Position numbers and translations under genes: made by a program. From Paragonimus skrjabini miyazakii (lineage: Eukaryota; Platyhelminthes; Trematoda; Plagiorchiida; Troglotrematidae): 64,000 nucleotides of DNA. The stretch covers positions 97,537 to 161,536 of the forward strand of contig JTDE01000292.1 of assembly GCA_014338405.1 (NCBI GenBank), given 5' to 3'. This document shows, one piece after another, positions 49,358 through 61,500 of this stretch (the stretch's first letter is position 1; the number at the start of each line of letters is the position of its first letter). Below the pieces are notes generated by a model. It was not told the DNA's origin and searched no databases. It was given only the letters and a program-made list of their open reading frames with translations.

Positions 49358-49995
49358 ATGTACGCAGTAGGCAATGCAAGCGTGAGTGTGTTCGTACGAC
49401 GTAGAACGCACACGGACAGCACATCTGACAAACCGGCCTTCTACCGGTGTGCACATGAGCAATCCATTTAGACTGGTATAGCTGTCGACCTTCGTCGTCC
49501 TCCTATCGGCCGGATAGGTCGGGCAAGCCCTGTCTCAGGTGCTAAAGCGATTACCACCCGAATGTCAGTCTGACGGACGAGTTATCATCCGAAAGCAGGG
49601 CTGAAAAAGGCAGAATAATACCGCTCGTTCACGAAGTGTGGATCCGGATTCCAAGCCAAAAGGCTTGCCCGATTCGGATTAGCGATTGACCTCAAACTTT
49701 GCAGTTGGCCACAGCTCTCTTGGTTGATTGCCAGACACCGGATATTCAAGCCGTATGCATAATTGAACAAAATAGTGGTAGTCTTCGTCAATTTACTCTG
49801 AAAATGTGCTGATTTCCTTTCTATACTGATACCGAGTTAGCAAGCATTTCGTGGACACTGGGATACACGGATGAAGATTACTTATTGGAGCAAATGAGAA
49901 ATGATAGGTTGATAATCAAATAGTTGCACTCATCCTTGATCTTGTTGGCGATCGGTATTGAGAGTGATAGACAACAACTTTTTAGTTCAAGCTGA

Positions 49996-50334
49996 GATGT
50001 TCGACTGTGTAATGTGCTTAAGTTCATTGGTGTTCGCAATAGAAATATGAAAGTTATGCATTCTTGGGACAGTTTTATGTCAGTTACTTGTATGAGGCGT
50101 GTAGAGTGGCTCACAAAATCCCTTACAGAACAGATCAATGAAGAGAATAATGGTAGAAGACTGAAACTAATTGGAACTGATGGCCAATTCAATTTCCCGG
50201 CAGATATGTCTGGGAAAATATTGATGAAATGAAGTGGATAGATAGTGTCCATCCAGTGTCTGGTCTCTATTGTGAATTGTTTGACCAGTTCACTATAGCC
50301 TACCGGATGACCAATGCTCATCTTTAGAAAACTA
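49996..50334 (+). pseudogene. Unrecognised protein-like frame pair inside the inverted-repeat unit
   Basis: The plus frame after a stop at 49993 reads DVRLCNVLKFIGVRNRNMK to DGQFNFPADMSG, ending at 50232. It continues in another frame as WENIDEMKWIDSVHPVSG to LFDQFTIAYRMTNAHL, ending at TAG near 50329. The two halves join at about 50205-50212 and together make about 115 codons of plausible globular composition broken by one frameshift. I do not recognise the family. A decayed exon, processed pseudogene or element ORF are all possible, and chance cannot be excluded. The overlapping minus frame at 49878-50387 (169 codons) is probably its shadow. Confidence 0.25.
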
Positions 50335-50399
50335 CTCTTAATCTCCACCCTTATCTCAACCAGGTCATAGTACGGGACTGTTTTCACCTCTGTCCAGCC

Positions 50400-51790
50400 T
50401 GTCTTTAGTCATACTGTTCTGTTGGCACAGTGATCAGCAGACATCTAAGCCATTCATATGAGGCTGTTTATCTCACCTGAATCATGCTTAGGTCACCCAA
50501 AGCTAGAGTGGATATACAATAGTTTGTCACCTACCCCGGACACCATTTGCTAGGGTCTGGAAGTATGCTGAAACCAATCCAAAAGAATAATACCCAATCA
50601 GTACTCACTATCGAAAACAGATTGGCAATGGAAACCAAGTCTTAGCGGGCTGAACCCCATGTATTAGTATCGACCCTGGAAAGTAGAGCGTACAGAGAAA
50701 CACGTCAAGCTAGAGAGGCGCGGATCGAGTCGTGTTTTAGGCTCCGGGACGGATATCGTAAAATTGATAGCCTGACGAAAACAAAAGTAGGTAAAAAAAC
50801 ACAACTAAAATAGCCAAAAACGTACAGCTGGCTGCGACTATCAAAAATATTTTTTATTGTGGTCGCTACAGGCTGCGATCGATCGACCACTCTGAGTGTT
50901 TCGGCCCGGCCTTCAGTTGTCATAAGTTACAGATTCGCGATGACCAGACGTAGTCTAAAAAAACTTCCGGGAATAGAGGCCGAGTATTTATTGCACGGAA
51001 TGTACAAATGGTCTCATATAAAGCTGTAAACTCCCTCGACAAGCGTAGATCAAGGAGATTTAGTCAGTCGTAGCTAATGGTACCCACTAATCTCTATATT
51101 CTGTGTGTGGTTCATCTGTAGTGTACGAAAAATGTCTTAGCATCGCTAATTGTTTCCCCACAAAACGACATATTGTCCCGTTAGTCACGGTCCGCTAGCG
51201 TGATTTGGTTCCAGCATGATAGTTACTCTAGTCTAATTTACGCACGACATTTTCCAAGACAATGCAGGTTTCCAGAGAACAGCGCACCTCAATCTGGGCA
51301 ACACTTCTGAACAAGCTATCCACCCCGATCTCATTAACGTTGCAATTCGCTTTCATCGTGGCATTAACATATGGATAACATGGTCACGTAAGACGGTGTC
51401 AAGGGATAGGACAACGCGGCCCAATAACAAGGTAAAAAAACTAAGACATGCCAAGTAAAGCTTACCGTTGTGGTGGAATGGCTACAAAACGTCACGTCAG
51501 AGTCTACAATTGACGCGGCAAATCTAAAAATACAGCATGATGTGCTTTAAAATCTTTGGGAGAATTGCTGGTTTTCCTGGCAATTTGAAAACAAGTGCCG
51601 GACATGAATGCATCTTTTTATCATTTATCATGAGGTGGGAAAATTATCGTGATAGAACAATCCGTTAGGGAAATATCGTATTTTTAGTTTGTCCATTTAC
51701 AGTCATCAGTGGAACCGGCTCCTCGTCTAGCGTCGCTTTTCAAGCGCTGAAACTCCTAAAGTGACGTGTGTGCACCCATGTGCTATCGAT
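50400..51790. other. Interior of inverted-repeat unit, nothing recognised
   Basis: No domain-bearing frame. A GC-rich stretch at about 51780-52000 holds GGGGCCGAGCGG and GGTTCGGACTCC, which look like eroded A- and B-box strings, but they are about 120 bp apart with no tRNA fold between them. Confidence 0.35.
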
Positions 51791-52019
51791 CGTGGACTGT
51801 AGTGACTGAAACACTGGGATGGTGGGGCCGAGCGGCTTGACCTGGGGTGCGCGTTCACCCCCGTTCCGGCTGAGATGGCTGTGGTTAAATCGGTGTGCTG
51901 AGGCTACTCGCTAACCCGAAGCGGTTAGGAGACCTGCTTTCAAGCAAGCCCATTGGTTCGGACTCCCGATCCGCAGTACGTGGACGAACAGTACTATTCT
52001 GGCTGTTTCAGCGCGTACG

Positions 52020-52248
52020 CGTTAGCCTGTATCCCCGTCAGCTTAGTAACCGAGTAAAGGCGCACCGGCATTGTCTACTCCCTGCTCCTAACTTCCACTG
52101 TGTAAGAGCCAACCGGTCGCTGTGCCCGTCAGCTTACCCATATGCACATTAGCCATGCGACCTTGTTCGGTGTTGAAATCCAGGGTACCCCCATGGGACA
52201 TTGTAAATTGATATTGAGACACGCGAAAGTAATATCAAGACATCTTAA
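52020..52248 (-). repeat. Right arm of the 229-bp inverted repeat
   Basis: Mirror of 49130-49357, with several substitutions and one or two base changes in most 40-bp stretches. The short plus frames here (51895-52152, 52142-52393) are mirrors of minus frames in the left arm and are not genes. Confidence 0.9.
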
Positions 52249-55200
52249 TTTAGAAAAGATGTGTAAAACTCAGTTCTTGGTTCATCGATTCTGGTTCCAT
52301 TTCGCACTTAATATGCGATTAAAGATATTTACGTTTCCCATAGATTTATCGGTTGTTGCTGTGCGTGTCACCATCAACGCATACTTTTCATAAAGACGCC
52401 AAATTCTGGGTGTAACAGGAAATCTAGACTGCAACTTCTCTTCTAATTCCTACATGGGAAGGATATACAACTTCGTCTGTTCACTGATATGGCACCCCTG
52501 TAAAGAAGGTGAACAGCAAGGAAAGCGTCGCAGCTTCTAAACTTTTATCAGCGGATAAACCTGTAGTGTCGTCTGGTTCAAGGCGTTTATGAATGTCATT
52601 CGGAATTTATTGCCCGGATGAAAAGCGAAGCGATAGCAAAATTAACCAATCATTTGTCTGAGCCCAAGATGTGGCTCTCCAACTTGATAGCCATTTCAGT
52701 ACATGTCCGAGTAGATTAATGTGTGCAGTTCTCAAGCGATTCATGATTACGAGACAAAAGTCTGTTTAGAACATAGGTTATAATTCTTGTCTGGTTAACG
52801 ATTGGACGCAATGGTGATTTATGTATTGTAAAAAAAACCACGAAGCACTGAAGGTAGTATTGTTTTGGAATATAGGGTAGACCATTATGACTTACTCAAG
52901 CTGACTTTTAGTTTTCTGAGCAAATTTTTCAAAGTAGTACGTTCTTTATCCACAAAATAAACATAAGATGCAAACCATCTGAAATGAACTTTTCTGATTT
53001 GCGATCGTAAGCCGCTTTGTTCAGAATGATCACCTGGTTTCCTACATATGCCCCCGTGATAACAATTGATTGGTCACACAACAAATTGTCAAGTGCATCT
53101 GACATTCAAGTTACCTGTTTAGTGTAGGACCTGGTGTGTCCTGGTGGTTCTGTCATCGTGTGATCGAACTGTGTTCCCGTTGTTGAAGATCAAGCTACTG
53201 CTCAGGTGTTTTATCCGATTTCTGATAACACGTGATCCGACAAGTTTTCTATATATTGGACAGAAGTATTGTTTGTTTCAAATGCTGGACGGCTGTTCCT
53301 TTGTTTCGCACAATCTTATATCTTTCCGATGGAGCGCTCGTCCTCCCACAAGGTCATAAACGACCCAATGTGTATCAAGCTGTGACAAGGATTCCGCATG
53401 AACAATGAATTGTTAATTGATTTTACGGATCCGCCGTAGTAGTCAGAATGTACAGTTGTGAAAAATTGACGCAGAAATATATGTTTAACAACTAGGTTGC
53501 AAATTTAGACTGATCAGAGCAGACGGTGTCGTGAGTCATAATGCATTTGGCATGATGTTTGACTAAATGCACCGGAGGTTTAACCAATTGAGTTCAGATT
53601 TGCCAGAATGAAGCCTATTGTTAAGCTTTTTGACTCAAGTCGATTGATAAAAGCTTTCCGAGAGTGTCAGATCGCTGTGAAACCCTTAATCCCTCTGGTA
53701 TTCACTAGTTGCAATCTAGTCAGGGACTTAGTGGGTACCGAATGTAAATACGTACTTCTCAAAAGATACAGACATTGAAACTGCAACTGCTTTTGAAGCG
53801 AGTGTAGGAGTTACTCAAAAACAAATAGTACCTACCTCATTGGAAGTGGTGCGTGCACCGTTCTCCACTGAAGCCCATATACATGGTCAAGTGAAGTGTT
53901 CGGTGCTCCACTTTACTTGAAGTGATCATTGAGGTAGAGCTACTCACAGTAATGAAAAGAAGTCCACTTTAAAAAGTCTAAACGGTCAACCATTCTGTTG
54001 ACATGCTCAGCAGTTATCTTACAAGCGCTGCTGTGAACACACAGAATACTCAATTTTCAACACTCTTTTTATGAGCCCAGGTTGTCCAAGGCCTCATCGA
54101 TTTGACTTGAACAGTTATCCTTCCAGTCACTCTGTAACATTGTAAACGACATCATTGAACCTCCGTTCTATTAACTGGCGTGATGACTAAGGGTGCACGG
54201 TGTTTCAAGTTACACAATAGGTCCTGTAATATCAGCCCTAAAAATCACGGGTATTCTTAACAAAGTGCCTACAAGATTTCGATCAGGTGAAAAATCAGAT
54301 AGGGATGCTTTTACTTCGCAGGAGACAATTGATAGAGAAACTATGTCTACCTGTCAACAACACAAACATGAACTTTTTGGTAGTAGTGCATAATATGCAG
54401 TAAGTATGAAGTATATGAGATTTAATAAGACACATTGTAAAAACGGTCATGTGTAATTTCCTCCTCAAAAATCAAGTGTTCCCTCTAGTAGTTCCTCGAA
54501 TCTTCTACATAAAAGAGAGTTCCTACGAAACAGGCCACATGTGGTTAGTCTCGTTGGTAATTCCTCATCAGATGTTGACATTATCTGTTGATGTTTGTGT
54601 TCATACTTGTGACTGAGATAGTAAGCCTCCTACACAAAAACTCGAGATACTTCTAACATGTCCGGGTTTCTAAATTTTTTCCACTTGCTTCCATAATACT
54701 AAAATGGTCGACCACATTGTGGACAGCTGCAGTGCACGTCATGAAGACCATACAGCCACCGGTGTTAAGTACCGATAGTTAGTAAAACTCCAAGACATTA
54801 CTGGAACATGCTGTTGTTATCATGGAGCTTTATGTACCTGGTAAATATTATTTACCATCTCATCTTTCGGAGGAGCGATGGAAAGAACAGTCTAAAAATT
54901 TCGCACTTCTCACTCAACTTATCACTATTGTTCATCAAGACCAAAGCGGTCAACGGGTGTGGAAATGAATCGATATTTTACCGGTCGCAGGTAGACTTGT
55001 CTTAAAGGCAATGCTTCCGTGCTTTTATAGTCCATTGTCCGTATGCAGAAGCGTTCAATGGGACTGACAAAATGGAAGCATTATTCTCCGATAGCATCGC
55101 AGACATCAGCGTAGACTGTTTATTCCACAATTCTCGCTCGCCATACCTGGTAGCTCAAATTTTGATGAAATGTTGATGATGAATCTTTACTTAACAATAC

Positions 55201-55344
55201 GGCATACAGCATCCGCAATTACTACAACATCCTCGTATTCATTATGCTGCAAAACCTCACAGTGTTTTTCACCTTGGATAGATCTGACACTACTTGCAAC
55301 AACTGCACTTCTTGTTCAAAATAACTGACAATTTGAATGAGACC
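52249..55344. other. Intergenic, no gene seen
   Basis: Short frames at 53144-53359, 54193-54393 and 54808-55005 (+) carry no recognisable domain. Confidence 0.4.
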
Positions 55345-55480
55345 CAGAGCTTCGGATGGACTCGAACCAGTGACAGAAACATCATGTCTAAACGCGGTAA
55401 GCGCGCTACCAACTTAGCTATGAAGCCACGCCAAGAGATCAGAAATCTCACCCGTCTCACTGTCTGACACAGAATCCATC
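55345..55480 (-). mobile_element. SINE2 copy, minus strand, perfect A box
   Basis: On the minus strand: upstream block (TTGATGGATTCTGTGTCAGACAG region), then TGGCTTCATAGCTAAGTTGGTAG with A box TAGCTAAGTTGG (55409-55420, fits TRGYNNARYNGG), CGCGTTTAGACATGATGTTTC, B box GGTTCGAGTCC (55358-55368), and CGAAGC. A tRNA-like acceptor and T arm are recognisable, but no proper anticodon arm is. Confidence 0.8.
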
Positions 55481-55534
55481 AAATGATCCGAGAGATCGAC
55501 TACCCTGGCAGGATTCTTCGAAATGGATAACTTG

Positions 55535-55700
55535 ATGGATTCCAGATCAGACAATGAGACGAGTGGGTAACCGAGTCCAAATATGCAATTTCCGAACCCT
55601 TAGCGTAGCTTCGTAGTTCAGCTGGTAGGACACTTGCTGCGTTTGGACATGCTGTTTCTGTCGCTGGTTCGAATCCAGCCGAAGCCCTGACATTTCACAA
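55535..55700 (+). mobile_element. SINE2 copy, plus strand, perfect A and B boxes
   Basis: A box TAGTTCAGCTGG at 55614-55625 and B box GGTTCGAATCC at 55666-55676. The T arm is a perfect 5-bp stem (GCTGG/CCAGC), and the 3' acceptor strand CGAAGCC pairs in 6 of 7 positions with AGCTTCG upstream. The segment between D arm and T arm is 31 nt with no anticodon stem, so this is a tRNA-derived repeat, not a functional tRNA gene. The 5' block (TTGATGGATTCCAGATCAGAC…GAGTGGGTAACCGAG) is shared with the other two copies. Confidence 0.82.
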
Positions 55701-58208
55701 CTGTGTCTCACCTAAATAATTAAATCTGCCAAACTACTCATTAGTAATATAACTGAAAATGTCACTGTCCCAATACCGAAGGAAGCACTGTCACAGATAG
55801 TCACTACCGTTGACACACTCTCGCCTGTCTCCAGATAATCTATCAGGGTTTGGAGTAGTTAGCTACAATTATTACTGTTGTGGCAACTGTTCACACGACG
55901 TAATTCGTAATAGAGTTTACCGTCGAGACCTCAATCAGACCAACGTTTCAACATCCGCTGCTGATTAGGTTTGTTCCAATAGACTGAGCAAACCGGTTGC
56001 AGCTAGTCTCATCAACCCGGGAAATGGTCTCGGAACTTGTCTGACACTCTAAAGATCAATACAAAAAATGTTGTCGGACTGCCCTGTTATTATCAGTAAG
56101 TACGCCGACAGGAATGTGGCACAGTTTCCTTGCTCCCATAAACCACCCATTCAAGTTTTGGGTGCTAGTAGTCCTTCTCAACATCTGCTGTCGCACGCAC
56201 CTTAGAAAAATGAGAGTGACACTTTCGAGGTTGCTGGAAGCCATTCCAGTAACCTACGGATTTCTGATTTACTTAACACTTTTCTTCTATCTTTTGTAAG
56301 GTTGTACTTTGACATAAAGCTATTTATAGCCAGTCTTTCAGTAGGCTTTCTGCTTTGATCATCATCACTACCGAGTGTCTCATTAATGCACCTGCGCGTT
56401 TTGGGATGGATATGAATGAGCCTACGTCTGTCACCCATCACAGGTTTCTCAATACTGCTATATATCTTCACTTTAAAGACCTATGGAACGTTTGCACACC
56501 GGAGGGGTAATCAGTAGTATGTTAACGGAAAGTTGTCCAATGCGGCAAGATCTTCATCGTCCAGTTAGCACGCTCCTTTGCCACTCACGCGTCCACGTTT
56601 ATCAACCGGAATTCCAGTCCAAAAAGTAGCGAAGCTTCTATTTGGACATCATGCATCCTGCTGCCTTGTTCCGTGCATTTGGCTGATGCTATCTCTCGTG
56701 GACTATCACTCGTTGTGTCTCGCCCAATGATCTGATTTATTTGTGTGAAGATTTCATGGGTCTTTCGTCTTGTCCGCAATCCAGCCCCTATGGGCTTTGA
56801 CCATGTCCCATCGCCGCGTTGATATATTCACCTGAGCATTGGAACAATCGCCTGTCCGACCACACCATCTATAACACCATTACATCGTTTTATGAAGCTG
56901 TTTGTTTGCAAATGTCGTAGTCATTGGAGAGATAGGCGATGGTCAGCGTGTTCTGTTTTTTGCCTCCCCGAAATGTTTGACCTGAGTAAACCACTGAACG
57001 GCCTTGACAATCAAGATATTTTCTCGGTTATCACCCTATCGCATTAACCAACGTGTGCAGTTGGGAATAAAAACGGATGACATTTATACAAATGTCAAGT
57101 AGAAATTAATATGTAATAGGATACAGCGTAGTAACCACGTGGAATCACAAAGCACACGGATAGAATGTGGATTCGCCCTTTTATAACAGATCTCACGTGT
57201 CTTCGTTACTAAAGGTGACGCACGTCAACAAACATCATTCCGGCCTTTGAGATGTGGTCGTTTTTCTGGTCCCCCACATTTCCAAAGACATTTACGTATC
57301 TATCCATCTATAGAATACCAACTTGATCTAACTGGCAAACATCAATAGTAACGACAAACACACCGTCCTGTTAAATTTGTATTAGTAACATTCCGTTTTA
57401 TGGTACAAAGCGCTACCGTTCAAAGCATTTTGGGCTGGTTATAAGCGACGCTATCTCATAGTCCAATTAACTTAGTTTGGCACCTAAAGGAAGATCGACA
57501 CCGTCGAAGTAGTTAGCTGACGTGGATGTTTCGAGGATGCCATTCAATAGTAATCGTGGTAGCTGATAGCCTTTACGGAAATAACTGGGGAATGAAGCTG
57601 AATGATTCTGACAAAGTTCCTCAGAAACCATTTGTCGAAGTGATTACATGTGTCGAAATGAGTTCACAAGTTTATCGAATTTCATTCAACATTCCAAGAC
57701 CCATAAAAACTATTAACTACTGTGCTGAACGATGAAAGTACAACATTTTGAAAATTATGTCATTAAACTGTTGGTACGGTCTATGAATGACGTCATTCTT
57801 GTCAAGAATTCAGAAGGTGCCTACGCTCATATTAAGCAAATTGAGCTGAACCATGGGTTGGATGCACACACTTCATTTCCGGTGTGTGCGCCCGAAGTAA
57901 CTAGATTAGGCAGCATGAAGCTGAAGAGTCTTCTGCAACAGGTTGTTTGATGAAATGGCAAGTTAATATGAACTTTACATCGCCAGAAAATATAGGTGAC
58001 ATTACAAGACATGACAGTCCGTACGGAGAGTTTACATACGATAAAACCATTTACTGGTCAAAACTGTATGCCAGAACATCAAAGAAGACCCTTGAAATAT
58101 ATAATCACTTACATATGTGACCATATATTCAGGCCATGGTGATAATTAACAAGACACGGCTTGTTCCTTGATTCCGATGACCCCACAAAAGTGGAAAGGA
58201 AAATCTTT
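55701..58208. other. Intergenic, no gene seen
   Basis: Two back-to-back plus frames at 57526-57735 and 57732-57950 (69 and 72 codons, overlapping by 4 nt) and minus frames at 56056-56471 and 56585-56779 have no domain I recognise. Some may be eroded mobile-element protein. Confidence 0.35.
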
Positions 58209-58534
58209 CTGTTGTTCAAATATACCCAAAGAATTCATCAGAAAGCAAAGCAATTGTAGCGTTTAAGCCGATCTACCAAATCACAGATGTTCACGCCGCA
58301 TTAGTGAACTGTCTTATCCTGNNNNNNNNNNNNNNNNNNNNNNNNNNNNNNNNNNNNNNNNNNNNNNNNNNNNNNNNNNNNNNNNNNNNNNNNNNNNNNN
58401 NNNNNNNNNNNNNNNNNNNNNCTGTCGTTCAAATATACCCAAAGAATTCATCAGAAAGCAAAGCAATTGTGGCGTTTAAGCCGATCTACCAAATCACAGA
58501 TGTTCACGCCGCATTAGTGAACTGTCTTATCCTG
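58209..58534. repeat. 113-bp direct repeat flanking a 100-N gap
   Basis: 58209-58321 and 58422-58534 match at 111 of 113 positions (T/C and A/G differences). The gap 58322-58421 is exactly 100 N. This is the usual signature of two overlapping allelic or unmerged contig ends rather than a biological duplication. Confidence 0.85.
58322..58421. other. Assembly gap (100 N)
   Basis: Exactly 100 N, between near-identical flanks. Confidence 0.99.
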
Positions 58535-61500
58535 TCCGTCGTGGAGGTTATCGGGATCAGGAAACCATTCCCTAGTTTGTGCTCACAGATGTTTTTGTCT
58601 AAGCACCCAAATTGCCAGGGTATGTCGTCGTTGAAACATGTGACTCGATACCGCGGTTTGTGATGTGTACACGAGATTAATATTACAATGCATCAGGGTC
58701 TACACAACACCAGGTTGACAACCATTTTTCGATTTAATTTGTTGTATTTGACCTGAAAATGACAAGCTGATAACGAGCTTGTTCGCTGTGTTCTGTCTTC
58801 TGAAACTGTCTTTCTGTTACCTACAATGACGAACTGAGTGATTAGTTCATTGCAGTCAATGACAATTTTCCAATTACTTCAGTACCAAACAATGATATTG
58901 TCATTAGTATTGATGCAGTGCTGGCCGAAAACGTCTGGAATGAGCCATCAAAATTACAAATCCAGCGAGGCTGATTGACCAGATTTATTACGCCAGAATA
59001 TCACCAGAGATTGTGCGGGTAGAAAATCTCAACCTTTGATTAGTTTATTTACGTAGTTTTTGCTTACAAAAACTGCGTACTGTTGTTGGAAGTCTGGAGA
59101 CAAGTTCATTCCTCAAAAGGTGTTCTCCAATCTACGGTGATAGCATGTAAATTAGCAATAGTGAATACACTCGAGAAAATGTATATTTGTTAGAATTATT
59201 GATTAGCTGACCATTAATGCTCTGAAATACAAGACTGATAACAAATGCTGGTGTTCATCTTATTTATATCATTCCAAAAAATACTGAATAGAACATGTAA
59301 TTTCAGTCATCTGTTACTTTGGCTGTAACAGTACTTCTGACTATGTAAACAAAACAACATCATATCAGGTGTTACAATCTTACAGGGAATTCAGTCGACC
59401 TTATTTACTCTACTGGGTGTGTACTCTATTAATAGAACGCAATACATACGTTTCAGTGACCATGTATCCTTCATTTGACAGTCGATGCTGGTACACCTCT
59501 AAAGGGCTATTCTGTCAAGTCAGGTCATAACAAAGAATTGTTTTATACACCATACGAATGAAAGTTCAACCCTGTTAGTCATCGTGCACCCGGTCTGGAG
59601 AAAAAACCGGTTACATTGGCTAACCTACTGTTAACTACGTTCACTTATCTAGGCCAGATTGTCACTGGTCCATTGTGCAAATATGTCATATCAATACGGA
59701 GTGTTCTGGGTGACAGATTAGTTGGCAACTTTAATATTTTACGAAACTACTGCCATAAATCGAACTGTCATAGTTTAAGCGATTAAATTTACTTGTCTGC
59801 AGATATCGAGTACGCTCTTTCTAAGCTCATCATCGTGCACTCTTTTGTGATGTGCAGGACGTGCGATTGGAGTCAAGTATCACTAGTTAATTGTTTGAAA
59901 ATGGTTTGCTTACAAGTCCGGAAGGGCAATTTCCCCCAGCATGATCACTAGCTTGATAATACCCTAAGCCGACAAGATGTAAACTTTCAGATAGATGAAG
60001 TTCTCATTGCTCTCAGGTGATCTTCTTACAACGGCAACAGTGGACTCGAAGTAACATCGTCAGTATGAACATATTTTATGTTTTAAAGATATAGAACACA
60101 TCCTACATATGTAAGCAATCTCATCAAGATGGTTCAACATGACTCACAAAAGTACAAAACAGAAACATCGGAAAACGAACTATCAGTCCGTTTACCGCCT
60201 CAATATTCTTCAGAGTAAATTGACATCTGCGTTAGATGAACTTAGAAAAGCCGATGCTCCAGTGTCTGTCAGCAGCGTGCGTTCTGCACAGTTATTAGTA
60301 GCTGCCACTTCATGGGACTCATGAATAGTTGCGAGACAGTGAAGTTATGATCACTATCCTCATAGTCGTCAACTGATCAGGTTAAACATTGACCCTCATT
60401 GTAATCGTTCAAGAATTCTACGGAAGAAAGCCCGGTTAGGAAGAGTTGTCACGTTATAGCCATTTGTGCTTCTCGGTCACTTGATTTTCAACCGAAATGA
60501 CTTTGGATATATTCGAGCTAGGCATACGTTCTTCACCTTCTACAGTTAAATGCGACAGCCTCAACAACTAAATACAGGCCTTCGATACACTCCGCCAACG
60601 TATCACATCAAAGCAGAGACTTAGAGTTCATGCTATATCTCTCTCATGTAAATCACTAATTTGTCAACTATCAGTATGAAACCGAAAGGGAGAAACCAAT
60701 ACTCGGATTGTTTCTGATACACTGTCCTTCCAATTGTTTACCTCATTCGTTTGACTATTTTTCAATGTTTATATGTGTCCTTCACCAGCTGGCTCTTCAG
60801 TTTTTAAAATATCACGTAATTGGGCTTTCTGATAAAACCACTACGAGTGACATATTTGCGAAAATCGATATTTCAGCGCCAGACCAATGTTCAACTCAAT
60901 AGTTACAAGATCACTTGAATGACGGTCGCGCACAATGTTCATATTTGATACTTTTACTTAATAACAATCAACATTAAAATCAATAACTGATTTTGCCTCA
61001 GTCTCACATTTTTTTATTTACAATCTACACTTCAATAATAAGCATACTTGAGGCTTGTTGCACACATACTTACTCAATTCTAGTATGCCTGTAGATCTGG
61101 TCAACTGTGACTTTTTGCAACAGGCATATCACATTCTTAAGTCAACTCAGAAGAAGACCGTCATGTTGTTCTACTTTTCACAATTTTGCTAACAGAAAAA
61201 ACGAACAATTTTGTGTGTTAATCCACATCGCTGCATGTTAGTTTATTTTTAGTTCAGTTCAGACGCCAGACGGTTTTGTGCACAAACTTCTGTTTGCTCA
61301 CATGTCAAAAGCCAAGCGAACTTTGCGTTCTCTTATCTGTCACGAATAGTTTGCCATACGAAAAACAATTGTCCAACCAGCACTAATCTTATTAGGTATT
61401 CGAATTTGATCTTTTCATTGTTTTATGGTAGGATCATGTAATGTTTGTTAGTTTATAAGTATCAGGTCACTCGCACATGACATTATTCGGATGACTTGCT

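Larger units (their letters stand above)
49130..52248. mobile_element. 3.1-kb unit bounded by long inverted repeats, class unknown
   Basis: Two about 229-bp arms in opposite orientation enclose about 2.66 kb. No transposase, RT or integrase motif was recognised inside. No clear target-site duplication flanks the outer ends (…CAGAG before 49130 and TTTAG after 52248 do not match). It could be a foldback or MITE-like DNA transposon, two inverted copies of one repeat, or two solo LTRs in opposite orientation. Confidence 0.5.

Noticed and set aside
49226..49471. Frames in the left inverted-repeat arm, repeated at 51895-52152
   Set aside because: The same repeat read on opposite strands; no domain, and they arise from the inverted repeat itself.
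50014..50232. ATG-started 72-codon gene
   Set aside because: The frame begins with GTG, not ATG, and is open further upstream; kept only as an unidentified relic.
51820..51985. tRNA-like A and B boxes near GGGGCCGAGCGG and GGTTCGGACTCC
   Set aside because: Box spacing is too long, the B box has an extra base, and no cloverleaf can be drawn.
55606..55690. tRNA gene with long variable arm
   Set aside because: A and B boxes and T arm are good, but no anticodon stem forms and the sequence recurs with a shared 5' block, so it is a SINE.
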